Shown here: positions 1 to 6,228 of the stretch, piece after piece
How positions within the stretch are numbered: position 1 is the first letter of the stretch
Layout: every line of letters begins with the position of its first letter
From: Candidatus Peribacteria bacterium
GTDB taxonomy: Bacteria; Patescibacteria; JAEDAM01; Absconditabacterales; Absconditicoccaceae
NCBI GenBank assembly: GCA_031288635.1
Contig: JAITQZ010000094.1
Location: 1 to 7,466 of the forward strand
Reading direction: 5' to 3'
DNA length: 7,466 nucleotides
The notes under the pieces: model-generated
What the model was told of the DNA's origin: nothing
Databases searched by the model: none
What the model saw: only the letters and a program-made list of their open reading frames with translations
Made by a program: the position numbers and the translations under genes

Positions 1-154
1 CGGGCCGGAGGGCGCGGCGCCTTTGCGGTGGTCCAAGACTCAACGCGACTGCGGCCGCGTGTAAAAGCCAGCGCAACTATTCCTCTCTCGAGGAGTGGCG
101 ATGAGGTCTTCTTTTGGCCGTTTTCTGAAAGGCGCGTGAAAACATCTAAAGATA
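1..154. other. GC-rich left flank, no confident gene
   Basis: This stretch is far richer in G+C than the rest of the window: 45 of the first 60 bases and 32 of the next 60 are G or C, against about a third inside the cassette. One + strand frame is open from base 1 to a TGA at 172-174 (57 codons). It could be the 3' end of a neighbouring gene, ending in an arginine- and lysine-rich tail. However, the third codon positions are no more GC-rich than the region as a whole, I recognise no motif, and an open frame of this length is common in GC-rich DNA. No RNA gene, att site or insertion sequence end could be identified. It most likely belongs to the host chromosome or to the element carrying the cassette. 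Confidence 0.4.
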
Positions 155-183
155 CTGAAAAAAAGGCGCATTGATGCTATACT
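155..183 (+). promoter_or_regulatory. Sigma-70 type promoter of the five-gene operon
   Basis: A -10 hexamer TATACT at 178-183 matches TATAAT at five of six positions. Exactly 17 bases upstream, CTGAAA at 155-160 matches the -35 consensus TTGACA at four of six. Transcription would start near 190, giving a leader of about 46 nt before the ATG at 236. No comparable promoter was noticed at the later gene junctions, which are too short to hold one. The region is AT-rich, so chance hexamers are a risk, but the spacing and the position just upstream of the first gene support the call. Confidence 0.55.
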
Positions 184-193
184 AATAATATAG
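177..193. promoter_or_regulatory. Candidate operator: 17-bp palindrome over the -10
   Basis: CTATAcTAATAaTATAG reads as an inverted repeat centred on base 185, with seven of eight base pairs symmetric (only 182/188 mismatched). It covers the whole predicted -10 and the expected start point, where a bound repressor would block RNA polymerase. No regulator gene lies in the window, so a host factor or a gene outside it would have to bind. Low sequence complexity makes chance symmetry possible. Confidence 0.3.
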
Positions 194-222
194 TTGCGAT
201 GATATAGATATGTCAGCGCATT

Positions 223-228
223 GGGAGA
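223..228 (+). promoter_or_regulatory. Ribosome binding site deciding the first start
   Basis: GGGAGA lies 7 nt before the ATG at 236, a standard spacing. An in-frame TTG at 221 would overlap this site and would itself lack a Shine-Dalgarno sequence, so ATG 236 is chosen over TTG 221. Confidence 0.7.
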
Positions 229-235
229 AAACTTG

Positions 236-2101
236 ATGGGAAGACCATTTGAACAAGAATTAAAGGCGATAACGGGAACCTATCATATCTGTTCAAGGTA
301 TGATTATGATAGTTTGCGTAAGTATATTAAAGAGGCAATTGCTGATCCAATAATAGCCGTTGGGTCAGGCGGATCATTTTCTGTAGCAACTGCGTTTTGT
401 GTTTTAATAGAATCTTTTGGAGGATATGCGAAGGCAATTACGCCTTTTGAATTACTGAATGAGAAAAATACATATAAATGTCATATTGTATTATTTACTG
501 CAGGTGGGAGTAATCCTGATACGATAAACGCATATAGATATATCAAAAAACTAGAACCATTAAGTACTTATGTCATATGCGCAAAACAAGATAGTATAAT
601 TGCTAGTGAAATGCAGAAATATTATGATTATAATATTCAATCAGTTGCTATCCCAAATGGGAAAGATGGCTTTTTGGCAGTAAACTCTACAATGGGAATG
701 CTGTCTATGTTCCGAACGTTATACCATACCATCAAGTTCACGGATGACGACAAAGAAGTCATCATATGGGATGAAGTGAGTATTGATAACAATATATACG
801 ATAGAAAAACAATTATTGCTTTAGGAGGCAGATTAACTATGCCTGTCGCTATCGACTTTGAGTCGAAATGTACAGAGGCAGGTCTAGTACAAGTGCAAGT
901 AGCCAACTTAAGAAATTTTGCACATGGTCGACATCATTGGATTGCCAAAAACAAAGATACAACAGGGATTATTTGTTTTATTACTCATCAAGATAAAGAG
1001 TTAGCAGAAAAAACACTTCGGTATATTCCTGAAATTCCCAAGGTGGTAATCGAAAGTAGCCATAACAATATAGATTCTTTCCCAGAGTTGTTCTCTCAAA
1101 TGTTTCATGTGGTTATGGGGTTTGGAAAGCAACGAGGGATTGATCCAGGGAGACCTCAAGTACCTGAGTTTGGAAGGAGGATTTATCATATCAACTACAA
1201 TCTCACTAAACATGATTTCGAATTACACGATAGAGAGAAAAATCTTTTTAAAAGGGCTCTATATAGAAAAAATTCAGCGGTGTTCAAATCAGAAAATCAA
1301 GATTTCTATAATCACTATTTATTGGGATACAATAAATTCAAAGAAGCCCTTACTTCTAATTCATATAATGCAATTGTTTTGGACTATGATAATACTGTGG
1401 TCTTGGCTAACGATGTCAACTCTTTAAGTTATCGCACAATCGTTAATCATATTATTGAGTTGCTAAAAAATGGAGTTACCGTCGGTTTTGCAACAGGAAG
1501 AGGGAAATCAATCTGGGATTCTTTGAGAAAAGTACTCCCTGAAAACTTGTGGACAAATGTTTGGATAGGTTACTATAGTGGTGCATACATCAAAAACTTA
1601 ACGGAAGACGTTGAGAATGTCAATAAATATGAAGATATTGAATTATTGAATATTGATTTATGCAAATATAAGGGGTTTGATGATTGCTTGAAATATAAGA
1701 ACTCCCAGATAACAATTATTGCTGATAAATGTAAGCGGAGTTGGATGCTCGGTTTAATACAAGAGATAATTGAACAAAAAAAGTACAAGGTGAGGACTTC
1801 ACAATCCGACCACTCTATAGATATTATTGCAAATAGTGTTTCGAAAAAGTGTTTGCTTGATTTTTTCACTAAAGACAAGAGTCTTACTGCGCTTTGTATT
1901 GGTGACTCTGGCGATTTGCATGGAAATGATTATGATTTGCTCAATACGGAATTCGGTTTGAGTGTTGATAAAACATCGTATGCATTTGATACATGTTGGA
2001 ACTTGGCACCATTAGGGTTTACTGGTCCAGCGGCTACTCTCTACTATTTGGAGAATCTAGTGATGACAAAGGATATGGGGAATTATAAAATAAAGATATA
2101 G
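236..2101 (+). CDS. SIS-domain sugar isomerase fused to a HAD phosphatase
   Basis: A 621-residue, apparently cytosolic, two-enzyme fusion. The N-terminal half is a SIS (sugar isomerase) fold, known for binding phosphosugars: the glycine- and serine-rich loop VGSGGSF is at 42-48, a second loop TAGGSNPDT at 88-96, the second subdomain begins near 191, and FAHGRHHW at 228-235 resembles the EFxHGP-like segment of SIS isomerases. A linker with GIDPGRP and FGRRIY (301-317) leads to a HAD domain. Its motif I is DYDNT (383-387, nucleophile D383 and acid D385), motif II ATGR (419-422), motif III lysines 537/538 and motif IV GDSGDLHGND (556-565). The roughly 115 residues between motifs II and III are the right size for a C2-type cap, as in Cof and sucrose-phosphate-phosphatase relatives. 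All catalytic HAD residues are present, so phosphatase activity on a sugar phosphate is expected; the substrate cannot be read. It is the first gene of the operon and pairs logically with the PfkB kinase at the end. No signal peptide or membrane segment is visible. Confidence 0.9.
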   Translation: MGRPFEQELKAITGTYHICSRYDYDSLRKYIKEAIADPIIAVGSGGSFSVATAFCVLIESFGGYAKAITPFELLNEKNTYKCHIVLFTAGGSNPDTINAYRYIKKLEPLSTYVICAKQDSIIASEMQKYYDYNIQSVAIPNGKDGFLAVNSTMGMLSMFRTLYHTIKFTDDDKEVIIWDEVSIDNNIYDRKTIIALGGRLTMPVAIDFESKCTEAGLVQVQVANLRNFAHGRHHWIAKNKDTTGIICFITHQDKELAEKTLRYIPEIPKVVIESSHNNIDSFPELFSQMFHVVMGFGKQRGIDPGRPQVPEFGRRIYHINYNLTKHDFELHDREKNLFKRALYRKNSAVFKSENQDFYNHYLLGYNKFKEALTSNSYNAIVLDYDNTVVLANDVNSLSYRTIVNHIIELLKNGVTVGFATGRGKSIWDSLRKVLPENLWTNVWIGYYSGAYIKNLTEDVENVNKYEDIELLNIDLCKYKGFDDCLKYKNSQITIIADKCKRSWMLGLIQEIIEQKKYKVRTSQSDHSIDIIANSVSKKCLLDFFTKDKSLTALCIGDSGDLHGNDYDLLNTEFGLSVDKTSYAFDTCWNLAPLGFTGPAATLYYLENLVMTKDMGNYKIKI

Positions 2102-2123
2102 GTAATGAAGCAACGGGTGAGAT

Positions 2124-3221
2124 ATGAAGCAAGATCTAGCAAATGAATTACTTTCGACGATTATGGATTGGGAATCCAAAGATGTTGAAGAATATCGTGA
2201 ACGTTTAGAAGATATTGCAGAATTAAAATATGATCGCTATCAGCAATATCGTCCGGGGGGAAGATTTTTAGAAAACCTAACTATTTGGCTTAACCAATTT
2301 GATGAATTGGCCGAGAAAAAAGTGGCCTTTGATTTTTTGTTGCAAAGGCTGATTTTCATTTCACCTGATGAATTAAATCATTTAGTAGGTATGGTTTTCC
2401 CCGATATAATCAAATTGATTCTCAAAGAAGAGTCGCGAAAAATACAAAAAGAGGAAGAACTTGAACTTTCAATTGAAGATAAACTTGTGTTGCTCGAGGT
2501 ATTGAGAAATGAGTCTTTATTTTTAGGGTTAAGCGATGGGGCCAGAATTGATGTATTTAGAAGATTAACTTCGGAGTTGAACCATGAACAAATCTGTTTG
2601 AGTTATGAAATACCTGACAGCAAATATGATGACATTATGGAGGCTATCATAAAGCAGATCGATAGTATGAAATTGGGAGAAGAGTTGAAAAGGATTGCAA
2701 GTCCACCGTCAATCAGGAATATTTTCCTTCTTGATGACTTTTCGGCGAGTGGTATCAGTTTTATTCGGCAAGAGAAAGATGATAATGGGAATAAAATATG
2801 GAAAGGGAAAATCAGCAAATTAATCAAATCATTTAAAGGAAACGGTTTTAATTTATCAACAATTAAGGTCGTAATAATTCTATATGCTGCTACAGATAGT
2901 GCTATTACACACATAAAAGACAATCTATCCGAGTATAATCAAGAAAATGAGATTGCTATGGATTTCGATGTTCGGGCCATACAAATAGTTCAGCCCTATC
3001 AGTTATCTACTAAAGAGAATGCGTTATTTAAAAAGTATTTCGATGATTGTATTATAGACTCTCATTATAAAAAAGGAAAACACGAAAAACCATTTTTGGG
3101 CTTTGATGAATGTGGTTTACCGATAGTGCTTTATCACAATACACCGAACAATTCGTTTCCTATCATATGGAGTACGGATAATGCTTTATTCCCACGAGTA
3201 ACTCGTCATAAGGATGTGTGA
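2124..3221 (+). CDS. Phosphoribosyltransferase-like protein, PRTase-CE type
   Basis: A 365-residue protein starting 22 nt after the SIS-HAD stop, with GGGTGA (2115-2120) just ahead of the ATG. The N-terminal ~190 residues are charged and mostly helical, with an RPGGRF segment at 43-48. The core strand-loop FLLDDFSASG at 201-210 matches the PRPP-binding loop of type I phosphoribosyltransferases (hydrophobic strand, two acidic residues, then a small-residue loop that holds the 5-phosphate). A following strand VVIILYAAT (249-257) fits the next beta strand of the Rossmann-like fold. The C-terminal block around 331-358, with HNTPNNSFP and ALFPR, resembles the tail I recall for PRTase-CE proteins found in predicted prokaryotic conflict systems. 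The family is usually encoded next to an ORC/CDC6-like ATPase, as here. Whether it transfers a phosphoribosyl group, breaks down PRPP or nucleotides, or only binds a ligand is unknown. The PRPP loop is clear; the family name is from memory. Confidence 0.8.
   Translation: MKQDLANELLSTIMDWESKDVEEYRERLEDIAELKYDRYQQYRPGGRFLENLTIWLNQFDELAEKKVAFDFLLQRLIFISPDELNHLVGMVFPDIIKLILKEESRKIQKEEELELSIEDKLVLLEVLRNESLFLGLSDGARIDVFRRLTSELNHEQICLSYEIPDSKYDDIMEAIIKQIDSMKLGEELKRIASPPSIRNIFLLDDFSASGISFIRQEKDDNGNKIWKGKISKLIKSFKGNGFNLSTIKVVIILYAATDSAITHIKDNLSEYNQENEIAMDFDVRAIQIVQPYQLSTKENALFKKYFDDCIIDSHYKKGKHEKPFLGFDECGLPIVLYHNTPNNSFPIIWSTDNALFPRVTRHKDV
3210..3214 (+). promoter_or_regulatory. Ribosome binding site deciding the ATPase start
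   Basis: AAGGA inside the last codons of the PRTase-like gene sits 9 nt before ATG 3224 but only 3 nt before an in-frame GTG at 3218. ATG 3224 is therefore preferred. The GTG would overlap the preceding TGA as GTGA, so coupling of the two genes is likely with either start. Confidence 0.6.
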
Positions 3222-3223
3222 TT

Positions 3224-5125
3224 ATGATTCCGAGAAATCCATTCTTTATTGGAAATACTGAAAAAATTGACACGGATTCATTATTTTTGTCGCTATTCAA
3301 CGCAAAGGTAACAGAATATATTAAGCCTGAGTACCTTCATAAAGTAGTTTTTTTCAGAAGTACCCCGGGGGCTGGGAAATCTAGTATTTTTCGTTTATTT
3401 TCACCCAGTGTTTTGCGGGAAATTGTAGGCAACTCAAACCCAAATTATGAAGAAACGCGAATTTTTTTACAAGAACTATCTGTTATTACAAATAACAATA
3501 TTAACTTATTAGGAGTACAACTATCATGTGCAGGGAATTATAGCATTATCGATGATTTGTATGATAATGGGAAAAGGACACAGTTGTTCTTCGCGTTATT
3601 AAATCTGCGTATTCTTCGTACCACACTAAAAAATCTATTAGTATTGAATAAAATGCATCAACAAGATCTTAGCCATATCACTTTTGTTGATATACCTCCA
3701 GACATTGCAAGTTGTATAGATGTAAAATGGAATGGAGAAGATATTTACAATTGGGCAATAAACGAAGAGAATAGAATATGTAGAGCGATGGATGATATTA
3801 ATGATCCGGGCGCTATTCCGTTCGCTCTTAATTCATTATCGTTTTTGTCAATTATCGGTGCCAACAACTTACTAATCGATAATCAGAGCACAACCGAGCA
3901 TACCCTATTAATGCTTGATGATTTGCATTTGCTAACGGAAAGACAACGTAATGAGTTGCGCGAAGAAGTTTTTAAACAGAAATCCACTATTGGAATATGG
4001 ATAGCTGAAAGAATATCTGCTTTGACATATGATAAGATACTTGGGACAACTGGAGATGAACCCAGAGATTATATTGAACTTCTTGTTGAAAAGGAGATTA
4101 ACCTAAGAGAAAAACAGTTATTTCTAAATGATATTGCGGATAGAAGAGTAAAAATCAATTTCAATGATACAATAGGAAATTATGCTTCTTGCATTGAGGA
4201 AAATTTCACAGATGGTTTTAAGCTAGAAAATACAATATCAAAATTAAAAGAATACATATTTGAGAATGGACTAAACAAAGAACTATTTACTTACTTTACT
4301 GAAAACTATCATGAGAATTATTCTGGTGCGATTTTCTTACGCGCGTTGAAAATACTCATAGATAGGAGGTTGGGAGAGGCTCAATTAAGCTTCTTGCCAA
4401 AGAAAAATATTCCTATTGCATATGTTATTTCAGAGGATGGGAAAAAGACCAAAGTAGATGACTCGGCATTAATGTCCAGCGCGGAATTTTATCTATGCAT
4501 TGAAAATAAACTTCCATTCTATTACGGCATGAAAAAATTGTCGGCACTCTCATCGAATAATATAGAACAATTCCTAGAGTTTGCTGGAGCGATTTTTGAG
4601 AGAAGAATCGCAGAAAGTTTTACATCGTCTAAAAAGAGGAAAGGCAAGATATCAGCTACCGAGCAAGAAAAAATCATTAAAAAGATTGCTCAGAAAAAAT
4701 GGGATTCAATCACTAGGCAATATACCAATTACAAAGATATTAATAATCTTTTAGAGAACATATGCTCCATATGCGTTGAGAACAGGGATAAAGCGCTAGC
4801 GTCATATTCGGGAGGTTCATATACTGGGATAGGTATAAATGAAGATCAGTTTAAAGAGTTGTCTGTTGCAGAATCCAACATTGATGTAACTAGGGCACTA
4901 GCAAATGCAGTTGCATCCAATTATTTGGTTGTTAGAGACGTTTCGCAGGGAAACCAAAATGAGAAATGGAAAGTTTTCTATCTTAACAGATGGATCTGCG
5001 CTTTGAATAATTTACCCTTACAATACGGTGGTTGGCGTCCATTAGCGAAAAATAAATATAAGGTCCTTACTCAGAAAACTCCTAGTATTGCGTTCACGAC
5101 ACTGGAGGATTATGCTAATGCATGA
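3224..5125 (+). CDS. ORC/CDC6-like AAA+ ATPase
   Basis: A 633-residue P-loop ATPase. Walker A is STPGAGKSS at 46-54, with K52 and S53 for nucleotide phosphate and magnesium; the usual first glycine of the loop is serine (S46). Walker B is LLMLDDLH at 228-235 with acidic D232 and D233, followed by IGIWIAER (256-263) in the place of the sensor-1 strand. About 175 residues separate Walker A and B, far more than in a standard ORC/Cdc6 protein, so an insertion of roughly 100 residues is implied (about 70-200, containing a predicted helical part). A lysine-rich, charged helix (about 466-495) precedes a C-terminal region (about 540-610) that could be a winged helix, ending in LPLQYGGWRP. ORC/CDC6-like ATPases of this sort are known from computational surveys as companions of PRTase-CE proteins; they are not replication initiators. 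It begins 2 nt after the PRTase-like gene and overlaps the next gene by 8 nt, so its product probably works with both. DNA or partner remodelling driven by ATP is the likely role; the trigger is unknown. Confidence 0.85.
   Translation: MIPRNPFFIGNTEKIDTDSLFLSLFNAKVTEYIKPEYLHKVVFFRSTPGAGKSSIFRLFSPSVLREIVGNSNPNYEETRIFLQELSVITNNNINLLGVQLSCAGNYSIIDDLYDNGKRTQLFFALLNLRILRTTLKNLLVLNKMHQQDLSHITFVDIPPDIASCIDVKWNGEDIYNWAINEENRICRAMDDINDPGAIPFALNSLSFLSIIGANNLLIDNQSTTEHTLLMLDDLHLLTERQRNELREEVFKQKSTIGIWIAERISALTYDKILGTTGDEPRDYIELLVEKEINLREKQLFLNDIADRRVKINFNDTIGNYASCIEENFTDGFKLENTISKLKEYIFENGLNKELFTYFTENYHENYSGAIFLRALKILIDRRLGEAQLSFLPKKNIPIAYVISEDGKKTKVDDSALMSSAEFYLCIENKLPFYYGMKKLSALSSNNIEQFLEFAGAIFERRIAESFTSSKKRKGKISATEQEKIIKKIAQKKWDSITRQYTNYKDINNLLENICSICVENRDKALASYSGGSYTGIGINEDQFKELSVAESNIDVTRALANAVASNYLVVRDVSQGNQNEKWKVFYLNRWICALNNLPLQYGGWRPLAKNKYKVLTQKTPSIAFTTLEDYANA
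5104..5108 (+). promoter_or_regulatory. Ribosome binding site deciding the fourth start
   Basis: GGAGG lies within the final codons of the ATPase gene. It is 9 nt before ATG 5118, only 3 nt before ATG 5112, and downstream of the TTG at 5088. ATG 5118 is the best start, which puts the initiation site upstream of the ATPase stop (5123-5125). Confidence 0.65.
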
Positions 5126-6215
5126 CTGGATGAATTACAATATGTTAGTGGACAATCAAATTACGGAGTATTTTATCGAGCATAAAATACAAGATCAACA
5201 CAATCTACTCATAATGGGTGAAGGTTTTGATAGCCGGATGTGTAAAGGTCTGGAGTGCCTATCTGGGTTTTTGGAAAATTCAGAAATTTGGAAAATCCAT
5301 TACGCTGAAGCAAAAGACTCTCAATCGGAAGCGTATAAAAGCCTTATTGATGAAAATATCAAAACATTTAATAGTTTAACGAAAAGTATAAAGACAGAAT
5401 TAGCTATATTGAAAATGTGGACAGAGGGTTCTGAAGAACGCTATATTGCAGAAATACAAGCGACTAAATTTATTAAAGATAATCAAGGGAATATAGGAAT
5501 TTTTGATAATGTTATCATTGATATTAGTGCATTGCCACAATCGATTTACTATCCAATGTTAATTAAGTTATTCAGAGATTGGATAGAAAAAAAGAATATT
5601 TTTATTCTTGCTACTGAAAACTATATGACTGACATGAACACACATCCAGTCGAGTTAGCTGAGACGGCTCATAAAATGCATGGATTTGTTGGAACCGGGA
5701 ATGTTGCAAACGACGAAGGGATCATTGTTTGGTTCCCCGTTTTAGGAGAGATTAATCCCCCTATGTTGCAAAAGTATTATGATTATTTACAAAAAACATA
5801 TAGTAAAATCAACGAAATTTGCCCTGTTTTACCTTTCCCATCGGTAGACGTGAGACGACTAGATACGATAATTGATAGCTATCGAAATTTGATTTTCAGC
5901 CAATGGCAAATCGAAAAGGGCAATTTAATATATGTTGCAGAAAACAACCCGTTTCAGGTCTATCGAAAATTATTTGAAACGGCTACGCACTATGATAAAG
6001 TCATGAAGCCGATCGGCAAGTGTAGATATGTATTTTCAACAATAACGAGTAAACTTATGGGGATTGGCACCCTCCTATCATCCTACGCTTTGAGAGATGA
6101 TGGATACAGTGTAGATTTCCTGAATATTAGCAATAAAGGATACATGTTAAATAAAAGTGGTACAGAAATCTCTTCACAAATCTACTGTTTGTGCATGAAC
6201 GATAAGGGCCTTTAG
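5118..6215 (+). CDS. Unrecognised alpha/beta protein, probably Rossmannoid
   Basis: A 365-residue soluble protein whose family I cannot name. Several features look conserved rather than random. An N-terminal strand-turn NLLIMGEGFDSRMC (29-42) resembles the first strand and loop of a Rossmann-like fold. The strand VIIDISALP (132-140) is followed by a helix with YYP. A proline-rich block PFPSVDVRRLD (239-249) begins the second half. Next come a strand IYVAENNPFQVYR (271-283), and SKLMGIGTLLSSYAL (311-325), a strand-to-helix or ligand-loop candidate. The pattern suggests two alpha/beta halves. No nuclease, protease, kinase or membrane signature is visible. Its start lies inside the ATPase gene with an 8-nt overlap, so the two are translationally coupled and probably form a pair. 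In such cassettes the otherwise unplaced protein is often the sensor or effector, but that is inference. The gene itself is certain; the role is open. Confidence 0.82.
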   Translation: MHDWMNYNMLVDNQITEYFIEHKIQDQHNLLIMGEGFDSRMCKGLECLSGFLENSEIWKIHYAEAKDSQSEAYKSLIDENIKTFNSLTKSIKTELAILKMWTEGSEERYIAEIQATKFIKDNQGNIGIFDNVIIDISALPQSIYYPMLIKLFRDWIEKKNIFILATENYMTDMNTHPVELAETAHKMHGFVGTGNVANDEGIIVWFPVLGEINPPMLQKYYDYLQKTYSKINEICPVLPFPSVDVRRLDTIIDSYRNLIFSQWQIEKGNLIYVAENNPFQVYRKLFETATHYDKVMKPIGKCRYVFSTITSKLMGIGTLLSSYALRDDGYSVDFLNISNKGYMLNKSGTEISSQIYCLCMNDKGL

Positions 6216-6228
6216 TGTAGGAGAAAAC

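Noticed and set aside
11..24. GGCG-CGG-CGCC hairpin followed by TTT, as a terminator for an upstream gene
   Set aside because: A 4-bp stem with three T's in 75% G+C sequence is expected by chance.
117..133. Weak hairpin GCCgTT/AAaGGC before the promoter
   Set aside because: Mismatch in a short stem and no T-run on either strand.
1..174. 57-codon open frame on the + strand entering from the left edge
   Set aside because: No motif, no GC3 enrichment over the local background, and the length is expected by chance in GC-rich DNA. Kept only as a note on the flank.
2105..2146. 13-codon frame ATGAAGCAA... between the first two genes, with a 9-base direct repeat ATGAAGCAA at 2105 and 2124
   Set aside because: Too short, with no convincing ribosome site, and it overlaps the real start; the repeat is probably chance or a relic of a small duplication.
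3218..3223. GTG start for the ATPase overlapping the previous stop as GTGA
   Set aside because: Only 3 nt from AAGGA; ATG 3224 has better spacing. The difference is two residues.
3224..5125. Replication initiator of a plasmid or archaeal origin
   Set aside because: No origin-like iterons or AT-rich repeat array nearby, and the gene sits in a metabolic-type operon; the resemblance to ORC/CDC6 is at family-fold level only.
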